Below are positions 22,001 through 34,500 of a DNA stretch of 64,000 bases, one piece after another; positions within the stretch are counted from its first letter, which is position 1; each line of letters starts with the position of its first letter. The stretch spans positions 125,927,472 to 125,991,471 of the forward strand of contig NC_068355.1 in assembly GCF_020536995.1 (NCBI RefSeq). Direction: 5' to 3'. Source of the stretch: Dreissena polymorpha. Its lineage: Eukaryota > Mollusca > Bivalvia > Myida > Dreissenidae. A model generated the notes under the pieces. The model saw only the letters and a list, made by a program, of their open reading frames with translations. It was not told where the DNA came from and did no database searches. The position numbers were made by a program, and so were the translations under genes.

Positions 22001-23671
22001 AACAAATATATCGACAAAGCCTCATCGGGAAGCATCCATCAGTTTTACTGAAATCCTTGTTTTCTAATGTGTTTAACAGTGAAACTTTAAAAAACACAAC
22101 ACCAAACATTTGTAACAACAACTTTTCCTGACGTTGAATATAAAAAAAACAATTATCTACAATGTTGATAAAGCTTTTTGATTTGGTATTTTTTAACATG
22201 AAATTATTTATTTTCTTATTCATATTGTATCTGAAATAAAGTATAATTAATTTGTAATATTTTTATTGGATCTAAGGATTTTGTATCAATCAATTAGTTT
22301 TAAATATAATTGTTCATGTGTCTAAATGCAGCTTTGATGACACAACAATCTACCATATTTTTAGTATAGTTCGTTTTTTGACAATAGTTTTGATGCCTAG
22401 TCCAAATATCAATGTTCATGCAACAAGTAAGCCGAGAATGGCATTCACAGTTTCATTATATAAATCATTATAAAGGACACTAAGTGCAAACTAAATATGA
22501 TCGAACATGTGTATATATATGAAATTTTATTCTTGAGAAAGTGCTAATTTATTTTTAATGAGGATGAGTTTATTTTTTCATAAACGGCTCATGGATGTTA
22601 CGTTATAACACAGCGCATGTGTATGCCTGTTATACATTTTACTATACCATATATGTTGCTATGCATGCATTAAAAATGCATTTATATGGACATTCACCCG
22701 GTCGGAATTATTATTGTGGTCGGGGCGGAAGATACAATAATATGGTTATTACTATTCGCTGTCTTTCACAGGTTTATGGAAAATGTATTGCACAGACATA
22801 ATATGTAGGCTTAATTCAAATAAAAATAATATTTGATGTAATTTAATGTGTATAAATTGAAGTAATTGTATGATGCGACACATGTGATCTAAAACACTTA
22901 ATTTAGTTATTTTAGGAACATTAAATATTATTTTGATGCTTGTCGATGGAATATATAATTTTAATGGTGAACACAAATAATATATACTAGTAAGACATAA
23001 TAAATGTCGCATTATTTTTCCATTCATTACATCGTCTACCAATGTCAGTTTTTTCTCCTCACAAACATAATACGTGTATAATATTCATTAACAGGTGGTT
23101 TGCCATAAATTAATAAAATATATTAACACAACTGCAATTGAGCAACAACAATGCACATATAGTGACACTGTTTCTCACAATAATCATGTACGTTCTACGG
23201 CTTATAATGTAATAATGTCGTTATATTAAAAGTTTATTATATAAGGTAGTTTAGATGTTGCATGTTTATATCTTAACAAAAAGCATCAAATGAAAGAAGC
23301 ATTTAGGCTGCATATCTATGATCGAATATTTGTTTCACTAGTTGTTTTAAAAAAATATCTATTTTTACTAGTGACAACTCAACTCGTGAAATATGTTGCT
23401 CTCAAACCACTCTTGATTTTAACTCGATCATTCGCCGAAATCAATGTTTCTAGGATGCGATGTATTTCTAGTTTAAATATGTTTAGATACATTCATGCTT
23501 GCAGCATAGAAAATCCAAAGGCTAAATTAAAATACCGAATGTAAAACCGGATATATTACATGCTTATAACACTTGCACTGTATGATTGTTTCCTTTAATT
23601 TGTATTTAAAAAAAAGATCGACGGTATGATATGTTCACGTACATTTTAATACCAATTTTTCCTAAAAAAAG
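22001..23671. other. AT-rich DNA upstream of locus B
   Basis: Several short frames on both strands show no domain or codon pattern that would suggest genes. No clear promoter was identified for the exon at 23672. Confidence 0.4.
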
Positions 23672-26600
23672 ATGTGGCACATGCTGATTCACGCGTATAT
23701 TGTCATATGCGTCTCTGGATGGAAACATGACTTTGGCGGTGGATGGAATGGTTGCATAATGTTGATGTCAGGGCTAACACGGTTTGGAGCAATGAACGAG
23801 TAGAAGCAGGATAGAACATGACTTTGGCGGTGGATTGAATGGTGGGGTAAGAGGAAATGCGGATCACATGGGGAACTATTGAGAGTCCCTTGGGTCATCA
23901 TTGCATAATGTTGATTACAGGGCTAGCACGGTTTGGAGTCCCGTGGGTCATTATTGAACAATGTTGATGTCAGGGCTAGCACGTGTAGACGCAGGAAGCA
24001 AATGTGACTTTAGCGTAGGATTGATTGGTAGGGTTAGGGGTCATGAGGATACCAAAGGATGTTGGGGATAGTCCCTTTGTTGCATAATGTTGATGTTAAA
24101 ATAAGCAAGTGGGTGAGCAAAGGACGGGTAGACGCACGATGGAAACATGACTTTGGTGATGGCGTTAGTGCAAAGACTGACGGACATGTGGATACAATTT
24201 GGAGCTTGAGAACGTATCTCCGGCCGTTGATTAATATTAATGTCAGGATTTTTTCGGATAAGAGCAAAGGACTTCAAGATGCAGGATTGACGCGTAATGG
24301 TAATGGCTTGAATTTGATGGCAAGAGGTCATGTGGGTACAACTTGGAACTGGAGACCCGCTCTTGTGATATCAAATAATAAAAAATCAGAGTTGTTACGG
24401 ACGGGAGCAAAGCAATGCTAGATGCTGGACTTAAACGTGACTTTGGCGATGGCTTAAATGCTAAGGCTTCAGATCTCGTTGATAGCAGTGGGAACTGGAT
24501 AGTTGAACTTGATAGCAGTGGGAACTGGAGAAGGCTAGTACGGACGGGTGCAATAAACGTATGGACACGAAATGGACACATGACTTTGGTGAAAGCTTCC
24601 GTGCGAAGGCGAACGGTCATTAGGATACCACATTGAACTTGAATAATATGAAAGTCAAGCCGGGTACGGAGTGGCGTAAAGTACTTCCGAACGCGGGATG
24701 GACCAGTGACTTTCGTGATGGCTTTATCGCTAAAGCTAGAGGGCATTTGGATACCATTGGGAACTGGGACGCGTCTATTGCGCAGAGGTTAAACAATGCA
24801 AATGTAAATGGCAGTAAGGACGGGGTGAGAGGACGTTCCGACGCGGAATGGAATCGTGATTTTGGCGATGGCTCGATTGTTTAGGCTACAGATCATGTGG
24901 ATACCAGAGGAAATTTGGGAGGATCTGTTGCGGCGACGTATACAAATGAGGATGCCAAAGTTGTTAAGGACGGGGCCAATAGACGTCTAGAAGCAGAATG
25001 GAAACGTTACTTTGGTAATGACTCAAGTGTTGAGATGTTGAGGTTAAAGGTCACGTTGATACAAGAGAGAACTGGGGAGGATCTGTTTCGGCGAAGTATA
25101 ATTATTTGGATGTCAAGGCTATTTATGACGGGACTAATGGTCGTCTAGAAGCGGAATGGAAACGTGACTATGGTAATGACTCAAGTGTAAAGGCTGAAAG
25201 TCACGTGGATAACAAAGGGAACTGGGAATTTATTGCGGCGAAATATAATTATGTGGATGTCAAGGCTATTAAAACGGGGCCAATGTACGTGTAGAAGCGA
25301 AATGGAGACGAGAATTTGGAAATGACTCAAGTGTAAATGCTTCAGGTCATATGGATAACAAAGGAAACTGGGGAGGATTTATTGCGGCGAAATTTAATAA
25401 TGTGAATGTCAAGGCTATTAAAGATGGGACCAGTGGACGTCTAGAAGCGAAAAAGAAATATAACTTTGGTAATGATTTAAGTCTAAAAGCTGCAGGTCAT
25501 GTGGATAACAAAGGGAACTGGGGAGGATCTATTGCGGCGAAATATGAAAGTGTGGGCTATTAGGGACGGGGCCAATGGACGTCTAGAAGCGAAATGGAAA
25601 CGTGACTATGGTAATTACTTTAGTGTAAAGGCTGAAGATCATGTGGATACCAAAGGGAACTGGGGAGAATCTATTGCGGTAAAACAGAATAATGTGGATT
25701 TCAAGGTTATAAAGGACGGGACCAATGGGCGTGTAGAAGCAAAATGGAAACGTGACTTTTGTTATGACTCAAATGTAAAAGCTGCATGTCATGTGGATAA
25801 CAAATGGAACTGGGGAGAATCTATTGCGGTGAAACATAATAATGTGGATTTCAAGGTTATTAAGGACGATTCTAAAGTACGTCTAAAAGTGGATTGGAAA
25901 CGAGACTTTGGTAATGACTCAAGTTTGTAAAAGCTACCGGTCATGTGGTTAACAAAGGGAACTGGGATGGATCTAGTGCGGCGAAGTATAATAATGTGAA
26001 TGTCAAGGTTATTAAGGACGGGGCCAATGGACGTTTAGAAGCGAAATGGAAACGTGACTTTGGTAATGATTTAAGTGTAAATGCTGCAGGTCATGTGGAT
26101 AACAAAGGGCGCTGGGGAGGATCTTTTGCGGCGAAGTATAATAATGTGGATGAAAAGGCTATTAAGGACGGGGCCAATGGGCGTCTAGAAGCGGAAGGGA
26201 AACGTGACTTTGGTAATGACTTATGTTTTAAGGCTGAAGGTCATGTGGATAAAACAGGGAACTGGGGAGGATCTTTTGCGGCGAAATATAATAATGTGAA
26301 TGCCAAGGCTTATAAGGACGGTGTCAATTGACGTCATGAAGCGGAATGGAAACGTGACTTTGGTAATGACTTATGTTGTATGGCTGAAGGTCATGTGGAT
26401 AACAAAGGGAACTGGGGATGATCTATTGCGGCGAAATATAACAATGTAGATGTCAAGGTTATTACGGACGACAGCAAAGGACGTATCGACGCGGGATGGT
26501 CTCATACTTTGGTGGTGGATATAGTGCTAACGCTAGCGGTAATGTGGGAACCAGTGGGAATTTTATAGCGTCTGCATCTGCGTCATCTAATAATTGGAAT

Positions 26601-26767
26601 ATATGAGTTATTACGGACGGGAGAAATGGGCGTTTAGAGGCCGGATTGAAACGTTACGTTGGTGATTGGTTTAATGCTAAGGCTAATGTACATGTGGATA
26701 CCAATGGGAACTGAGGGGCGTTCTTTGCGCCTCATTTACAATCTGTAAAAGGAGAAGTATTGAGAAG
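23672..26767 (+). pseudogene. Locus B exon 1: signal peptide and ~21 tandem modules
   Basis: The start reads MWHMLIHAYIVICVSG, aligned at DNA level with the locus A signal peptide, then passes directly into a module (WKHDFGGG). Units recur about every 150 bp to ~26,700; landmarks (GACTTTGG-type) lie near 23728, 23820, 24006, 24148, 24433, 24581, 24707, 24858, 25008, 25167, 25313, 25462, 25603, 25756, 25905, 26056, 26205, 26356, 26500 and 26655, plus a degenerate one near 24290. A consensus unit has KDGANGRLEAKWKRDFGND, then SVKAAGHVDNKGNWGGS, then IAAKYNNVDVKAI. Units from ~25.0 to 26.4 kb are most alike; early and late ones resemble locus A more (FGGG). The longest unbroken frames are 143 and 128 residues (25499-25930, 25945-26331). 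It ends GAGAAG before GTAACA, matching the locus A exon end. Confidence 0.75.
23700..26750 (+). repeat. 150-bp coding tandem repeat array
   Basis: About 21 head-to-tail units, mostly 142-159 bp apart. The most conserved blocks are GTGGATAACAAAGGGAACTG, GCGGCGAAATATAATAATGT and GGACGGGGCCAATGGACGT. The internal homogeneity and diverged edges are what unequal crossing-over or gene conversion produces. Confidence 0.85.
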
Positions 26768-27168
26768 GTAACATCAAATTTTGTTTATTTTTTGCGAATC
26801 ATTTAATTGATTGTTTTCAACATGAGATTTGAGGGTTTTTTTACTTTAATATAGGTCTGCAATTTATAACTGGAAACAGTTCGAAAATGAATTGATTCTA
26901 CAATGTCATCGTCTTTTGAAAATTAGATCAGTTGAATAGTGTTTATATTATTTCTTTACTTAAATAATAAACAATTATTTCTCAGAAAAAAGGCGATTAA
27001 CGCATTTTATATTTAACTGTTTTTTTTATATCCTAATAATTATTTTAATCACACATTTTGATATTTCATGACCGATGTACAAGTGTAAATGTTGCAATGA
27101 TTCTGCTGATTAATGTATAATAAATCTTGTTGTAATGTATTGAAGAAATGACTATGATCACATTTCAG

Positions 27169-27357
27169 AGACACTTCTTTGATCATACGATGGAGGTGAC
27201 GTTCTTTACTCCAAAGTTGGATGGCAATCAGTGCAGTTTCAAACTCTACGACTTAAACAGGGATGACCGGATTACAAAAGATGAGCTTTTTGCGGTGTTC
27301 GGAGACAACAAGAAAACAACATAGTTGTTTGAGGCACTTCATATGTTTATAGTTTAG
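27169..27357 (+). pseudogene. Locus B exon 2: EF-hand
   Basis: After the acceptor CATTTCAG the frame reads RHFFDHTMEVTFFTPKLDGN, QCSFKLYDLNRDDRITKDEL and FAVFGDNKKTT, then TAG, then LFEALHMFIV. The loop D-L-N-R-D-D-R-I-T-K-D-E fits a canonical EF-hand (Asp 1, Asn 3, Asp 5, Ile 8, Glu 12). Length is 189 bp with GTGAGT as donor. The conserved pair with 7202-7347 supports real exon status; two stop codons at the 3' side make it a pseudo-exon as given. Confidence 0.75.
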
Positions 27358-27765
27358 GTGAGTTAATATTTGTGGTTATGGGTTTCTTAAATTCAAAACA
27401 AGTCTACTGTATTTTAAGATTTACTTTGTAGTTACCAAAGTATGATAACTAACTATGTGTAGTTTATTGAATCAGTATTTCCAATTAAAAAAGCTAAAAT
27501 CGTAAACATTATTGGACAAAACAGAGTTGTCTTCATATACGTTTCTTGGTCCAGTTTTCTTGTTAGGTCAAAATCAAAATATAAAACCGAAGTCCATTAA
27601 ACATATTTTGAAATATGGCAGAACAAATGTATATGCTGTTAATTTTAAAAGTATGTTATGTTTTGTAAGTCAGCTATCAACTTTATCAAATTGAATTTAA
27701 TAAATACGACTAATAATTCGAAGCTTTTGGTATTAAAACAACACACATGTTCATTCAATTAGCAG

Positions 27766-27800
27766 GTGACTCTCGGATTACACATGATACGTCGAACACG
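27766..27800 (+). pseudogene. Locus B candidate exon 3 start
   Basis: Following TCAATTAGCAG, the bases read GDSRITHDTSNTHP after completing a split codon, comparable with GDGFVM at locus A (8005). GD-x-R-I-T-x-D resembles the middle of an EF loop. It may be a decayed alternative or duplicated copy of the final EF exon at 28456. Confidence 0.35.
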
Positions 27801-28455
27801 CATCCACTATGGACTTTATAACATAGATCGGTCGCATTAAATTGTTTAATTTTATGTTTCAGGCATTTTGCCTTACGAGTTGTTTTCGACTGGACCAGTA
27901 TTTGCGATATAAGTAACCATAATATATATCATATGCCAGTATTGAATTAAACGATGTATATTTCGAAAGCGTTTATCAGTCCTTATGATGTTTCGATATT
28001 TTCAAATCGTAATCCATGGAATCCAATCTATATATTTCAGAATGTGGCAAAATAAACGTTACTTTCGTTTGTTCGTTTTATATTTATTTCGTTTATTCGT
28101 TGGAAAACCAACTCTATTTTTACGAAAACAAAGCTTAGTATACATATACTATACATTTAACTACTTGCTGATGCACTGCTATCGCACCCCCAGTTAATGT
28201 TGATATGCACTTCCAAAAAAGAGGAACTTATCTATAATTATAACAGATCTATTAAAACATTAATTTACCTTATTAAAATAATGTTGTACCTTTTCGCCTA
28301 TTCGTTTTAAGTTGTCATTTAAATCGGTACGAGCCATTAGAAACAATTTTAGCGGACATTTACATATTTCTAAACGTTTTCTTTAAGACATTAAATTACA
28401 ACATGATGAGGTTATATAAGTTAGATCGGCCTTTTTGTGATACTTCTTTTGCAAG

Positions 28456-28519
28456 GGACGGTATGGTGAACAGGGAAGAATTCCTCTATATGATTTCTAG
28501 AATAGCTCAAGGATGCTGA
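28456..28519 (+). pseudogene. Locus B last exon: EF-hand C-terminus
   Basis: After a pyrimidine-rich ATACTTCTTTTGCAAG acceptor the frame reads DGMVNREEFLYMISRIAQGC and ends in TGA at 28517. DG-x-V-N-R-E-E-F is the second half of an EF loop (Asp 5, Gly 6, Val 8, Glu 12) plus the F helix. This exon has no internal damage. A short secreted protein ending in Cys is predicted for the family. Confidence 0.55.
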
Positions 28520-29678
28520 CCTGGCTTTGCTTGATTCGTCCCTTACTTTGCGAAAAGTGGCATATGCACGCAAACCTTATCAAGAATATTTAAAAAAAAA
28601 TGAATGTGTGTGATTAGTTGATACGCATTTACTATATACTCAACCAAAACAGTGTTACACACACTACCTAAGAGGTTGTCACTGCTATTGGAGGATTGCC
28701 CAAACATATTTGAATGGAGTGTTTGCCCAATAGGTCTACTTTTCTCTATATATAGACGCGCATACCCCACTGTAATCAAAATACAAACATAATAAACAGA
28801 AGAGTTATCAATTCAATCCTTAAACCATACTCTGCATTCCAACTTTACAAAAGTTTTCTTTGGAGTTGAAAATACTAAATCAACGAGGGCAAAATATATT
28901 ATATATATGGTTACATGTAAAGGTAAAAGAAAATTGTATTACAAATCCGTAGTTTTGTGGCATTATACAGCCAACTTTTGTATTATATAAGATAAATCTC
29001 CAGATCAAAAAGAACAAAGTATGAATAAAATGTAGTCATAACATAGTAATACTAAGTAAAATATGGTCGTACAATATTTAATATTTACTACCATTGCAAA
29101 ATTTTCAACGTTGACAGATGTCCCAGTCGGTTATTTCTTGATCCATCCGAGCGTGGTTTTGATCCACATGAGTGACATTATTTATCAATATGCTTTATTT
29201 TAACTTTTAAAGATGCTTATAGTATTTGAAAACCTATACACAATTAAAGATAACTTTTCTGGATACAATTTGTTGTCTTTTCAGTTCATGGTATCGTCGC
29301 GGCTAGGATTTTGTTATGATGACGTCGTAGAAGAATGTTTTATTATGATTGCTTAAAGGATTGAATAATTGTTGCTAGCAGTTTTTATATTGTTTACAGT
29401 GTCCACATAATCAACAACTAGCTTTTTTCACATTTGATATAATGTTTGATAAAAGTGTTGATTCTCTTTAGTGCAATTGAAATAAATAGTTAGATATGCA
29501 TGTATGTGTCGATGTTTTATTCTTTATAAGACCATTTGGTAACTTTATTGTGTCTATAAGTAATGTTTTTGCATAATTTTATTATTGAACCGAACATAAT
29601 TTTGCAATTTGGCCTCATGGAATGTTATTATTTTAATGTACTATCTAATTATTATATTGTTTTTACGTATATAATATA
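28520..29678. other. AT-rich DNA, no gene seen
   Basis: Open frames here carry no recognisable domain. The LTR element starts at 29679. Confidence 0.45.
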
Positions 29679-30402
29679 TGTCACATTATGGTAGGAAACA
29701 AAGTGCAGATATATACAAATAAGCTTATCGATGAGGAAGAGATTAAAGAATAGTATAGTTGACACAAGGCCGGGTATGTTTGTATTGGTCAAGCAAAAGT
29801 GTTTATACAGTTAAATCTCTCATCAAAAGGTTTGATAAAGCTTGTCAATATTTGGGTGGTTTGTTTATCCTGTTCCCAAGGCTTCATTGATTCAGTATCT
29901 TAAGTAATCTATCCAATCAGCAATAAGCACGCATAGAACACTGACCAATGGGATTCTTAGTAATCTAGCCAACCAGCTTATTTAGAACACTGACCAATGG
30001 GATTCATAACTGAGTTTCACGGGGCAAATGTGAGAGAGAAATAGTTAAGTTAGCGTTTAGATCTAGAGCGGAACAGATGGGAAAAGACACAATCTTGTAA
30101 CAACCACAACGTATTTGTATAACTGAAAATATTAGTTATGTCAGACATTAAACTGGATTAGAAACTGTTATATGTGTTGTTGAATATTTTATCCTACATT
30201 ATGCAGAGAAACAAACATTAATAGAGAGGGACGGACTTGTCCCATGTGCGACACGAGAAAATAGTAGTTAATGCATATCTCGTCATCATGACAATACGCG
30301 CATGACTAGATATCGAATGATAGGCTACACACCAGTAATTTAAGAGTAATGAAAATTGTTATAACTTTGTGTCGTCCATGAACTATGAACGATTACGTGA
30401 CA
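29679..30402 (+). repeat. 5' LTR of the Ty3/gypsy element
   Basis: 724 bp, TG...CA ends with 6-bp inverted TGTCAC/GTGACA. Contains two near-repeated CACTGACCAATGGGATTC segments (CCAAT-like) at about 29941 and 29987. Confidence 0.93.
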
Positions 30403-30619
30403 CAGGACATTAAATGGTGACCGTGAACCAAGGATTCGAACGAAGAAATACTTCCACTTACGATTACGAGGCCATGAAAAACAACGCGAAGAAACTCTGT
30501 TTCGGCAACTTCTGTAACCAGTAACAACGACCGTGAGCCGGGAACAACGACATCAGACCGCACATATTCTACAACTTCCGATGAGTGACTGTTTTATTTC
30601 CTAACGCTTGTATCAAAAT

Positions 30620-31540
30620 GGCAAATCAAATAATCCCTCATTTTTTCGAAATTTAAACGAACAAATTAAAGATGTTAAAACGGCCATAAGCACTTAGACT
30701 ATTTCACAGATTGTACAAACATTTGATGGAAATTCAAAAGAATTTAAAAATTGGATTAAAAATGTAGAAAAATATGAAACGCTTACCAATTTAGATGGGA
30801 ATATATTAAAATTTGTTGCTTATCAATCTAGTAAAGGGCTTGTTAGTGATTACATACATCGCTTTTTGACTGACGATACGACAGGGACATGGTCAGATTT
30901 AAAAGAACAACTTAAATTAACATTTGCAGAAATTCAAGACCCACAATATGCTTTCACATTATTAAAGACAACTAAACAACAAACGGACGAGAATGTTCAA
31001 ATATACGCTGAGCGACTTTTATCTCTTGCGACTGATGCGTACGAAAATATTGAATGAAATTTAGACTATATAGAAAAACAATTAGTAAAAATTTTTATAG
31101 ACGGATTATTGCACGACTAGACTTAAATAAATGCGCGAAAATCATGCAACCCTATCAAATGCTGTTAAAAGCGCAATACAGGAACAAAGTATCAGAGCTA
31201 GATTTGAGTTGCGATCGCAGGTTAATGGACTTAATAACATAACGACCGATAATATTCAGACAGATATCAATTATATTCGGTCATCTATTGTTTGCACATA
31301 TTGCAAGAAACACGGTCATTCTATTGAAATCTATCGCCGTAAGCAGCGCGAGATAAGTACCTATACAGTAGGACGGAACGGTCATATGATAGGTCAAAAC
31401 GGTAACGTGTGCAAGAACGAATATGACAAAAATTGGAAAGATAAAATTGATTGTTTGAATTGTACATTGTACACAGAAAAACGTACATTAATCGAAAAAA
31501 CTAAGAAATTCTTACCAAAAGGGGGTCTATGGTAAGAATG
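30620..31540 (+). pseudogene. gag region of the Ty3/gypsy element (fossil)
   Basis: Homology to retrotransposon gag is suggested by position after the 5' LTR and by segments such as TFAEIQDPQYAFTLLK and a CxxC...H zinc-knuckle-like CTYCKKHGHS near 31300. Broken. Confidence 0.65.
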
Positions 31541-34500
31541 AAAAAGTCGAGACATATAATATCGCTTTGTGTGGTAGTCCAAATTCTTGTTATTTCAACA
31601 GGTGGTTTTCATTTTAGGAGCTTGGTCGATAGTGGCGCTGAAGTTAGCCTCGTGAGTAAACGTACTTATGATATGTGTAAATCTAAAGTCGGTAAATGGA
31701 AACTCATTACATGTCCACGGAAGTGTAAAATTGTGATTCAAAATAGGGAGCATATATAAAGAGCACATGTTTTTTGGTAGTAAGTAACGTTAATAGAAAT
31801 GTTATTTTAGGAAGAGACTTTTTACAAGATAATGGTGTCCGTTTGTACTTCGATTTAGGATGTTTGAGGATTGATAACTGTTATGTACCTCTAGAAGAAG
31901 ATGTACACCTTTCAACGATAGCGAGATTAACTAGACATACTGTGTTAAAACCACAAACTGCATATAGACTCTTTGCTCAAGCTAAAAGAAACTGCGTACG
32001 TTCAAATACAAATTATGAATTCAATGGAATAAGCAATTCTTTCTTTGATAATGAACCTGGTTTTAACGATTGTTAATTCAGTCGTCAAGACAACGCGTGA
32101 TAGACAATTTCCCATTTTAATTATAAACAATACGCACAAAACAATAAGGCTTAGACGACACTGTGCTATAGGGCGAATAAAATCAGTAAATGATAATGAA
32201 ATATGCTCAGTACAAGAAGTTATCAAAAATAATCAGCCGGAAGCAGGTTTATCTAAAGATGACATCTTATCAGATTTACGTGTAGATGAAGATCAAAAAG
32301 AAAATATTCTCCCGGTACTCTTAAAACACAGAACTCTCTTCGCAAGAAATAATTTAGAATTAACACAAACGTCAGCGATAGAATTTACTATATATACAGG
32401 GGATCATCCGCCCATTAAATTGAAACCGTATCGAACACCATTAAACAATAAGGTATTCATAGATAAAGCCATCGACGAAATGCTAGCCGCAAACATAATA
32501 AGTCCATCGAGAAGTCCATGGAGTTTTCCTATTGTTTTGGTAGACAAAAAGAAATATACACATGCCTCAAACAAAGATAATAAAGACGAGAAAAGGTTTA
32601 GCGTTGATTTTAGACAATTAAATAAAATTACAAAACCAATTACCTATCCATAACCACTAATAGATGATATATTGGCGTTATTAGGTAAAAGTAAATATTT
32701 CACCAGTTTAGATTGGATATCGGGGTATTGGCAAATACCTATAAAAGAAGAGGACAGAGAAAAAACGGCTTTTGCTTCGATTCAGGGGTCTATTTCAATT
32801 TAACGATATGCCCTTTGGTGCCTCCTCTGCCGGTGCTATATTTCAAGAATTGGCTAATTAAGTACTCAAAGGTTGTGAGGGCTTCGCTGTGGCGTATCAA
32901 GACGATATTCTAATATTCTCACCTGACTTGCAATCTCACTTAGCGCACGTAAATACAGTACTACAGAGTCTCAGTAAACATAACCTAAAGCTTAAACTAT
33001 CGAAATGTCAATTCTTACAAAGAGAGACTAGATACCTAGGCTTCATCATATATCAAAACGGTATAAGGCCGGATCCGGTAAAAGTGGAAGCGATCCGACA
33101 ATTCCCTAGGCCAAAGTGCGTGCGCGATGTACGATCTATCTTTGGTGCGGCAGGATTTTATAGGAGACTCTGTCCATCGTATTCAGAAGTAGTCGAGCCT
33201 CTCATTAATCTCACGAGAAAGAATGTCCCATTTACATGGTCAAAACAATGTGAAGATAGTTTCATACAATTAAAAGTCTCATTTACGCAAATCCCTTATC
33301 TTTCATACTCTGAACCAAAAAAGGTTATATACTGTATACTGATGCATATGATAAATGCATAGGAGCCTGTTTGACTCAAAAATGCGAAAATGACAAAACC
33401 GGGGATTATGTGGGCGAAAAGCCGATATTTTTCATATCGCACAGATTAAGCCCCACGCAATGCAAATATAGTACCATTGAAAAAAAATGTTACAGCATAT
33501 TTTACAGTCAAGTAAATTACACCATTATTTACACAATGCTGAATTTGTTATCAGAACAGATCATAAGCCACTTAAGTACTTGCTCGAAAGTCCGATGCAA
33601 AAACAGAAAATACAATTATGGGCCTTAAGTAAAGCGGGTTACAACTGCAAAATTGAATATATATCGGGAAAAAAGAATATTATTGCCGACTTTCTAAGCC
33701 GACCTCCAAAAACCAAAATAAAGAATAATCAATGCGATCAAACAGAACTAGAATTAGATATTAACGATAAACATTTTACGATTAATTCGCAAATAAATAA
33801 ACAAGATCAAACACGCGAAATTAATGTAATCGACTCCACAAACATTGACCACAAGCAAATAATTGATAATATTATTACCCCGCAGCCACTCCAAGCCGAC
33901 GACACAGCGTCGAACGATAATATATCAGGGCTTAATATGCAAATAGAACAAGAAAAAGACCCTCATATGTCTGAGATTAAAGCGAGATTAAGATCCACAA
34001 ACATTGACCACAAGCAAATAATTGATAATATTATTACCCCGCAGCCACTCCAAGCCGACGACACAGCGTCGAACGATAACATATCAGGGCTTAATATGCA
34101 AATAGAACAAGAAAAAGACCCTCATATGTCTGAGATTAAAGCGAGATTAAGATTAGGGAAACAGAACAAGAGTGAAGATGAAAGATATAATACGGTTGAT
34201 GGACTACTGTACTACATATCAAACGTAGATGAGGAACCTACTCTCAGGATTTTTGTACCTAAACACCTGACTGGTTCAGTTGTCAAGCAATATCAGTATG
34301 AAAACGGGCATCCTGGGTCTCAAAGGCTTTTTCAGACACTAAAAGAGAAATATTACTGGCCTAAAATGTTCAAAGAATTGAATGATTATGTATCTAAGTG
34401 CATTATATGTCAAAGTAGAAACTTAAACGCAATTACTGCTCCCATATCGTCGGATACCTCAATACCGCCGTTTCCGTTTTCAGTTGTTTCCATAGATATA

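Larger units (their letters stand above)
23672..28519 (+). pseudogene. Locus B: repeat-expanded secreted EF-hand gene copy, decayed
   Basis: Paralogue of locus A in the same orientation, about 17 kb away. A signal-like start is followed by about 21 tandem 150-bp units in what corresponds to exon 1 (23672-26767), an EF-hand exon (27169-27357), a GDSRIT block after an acceptor (27766) and a final exon DGMVNREEFLYMISRIAQGC with stop (28456-28519). The 150-bp period is a multiple of three and most differences between units keep the unit readable, so it was once coding. As given, the frame is broken repeatedly in the array and a TAG interrupts the EF exon. The predicted product would be secreted, with a long beta-rich repeat region followed by a calcium-binding pair. 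Function is unknown; a structural, shell, byssal or defence role is open. Sequencing error in so repetitive an array is a possible partial explanation for the shifts. Confidence 0.65.

Noticed and set aside
24034-24746. Minus-strand frames of 77-167 residues in locus B
   Set aside because: They run antisense to the coding tandem units; the plus-strand reading carries the unit and EF-hand homology.
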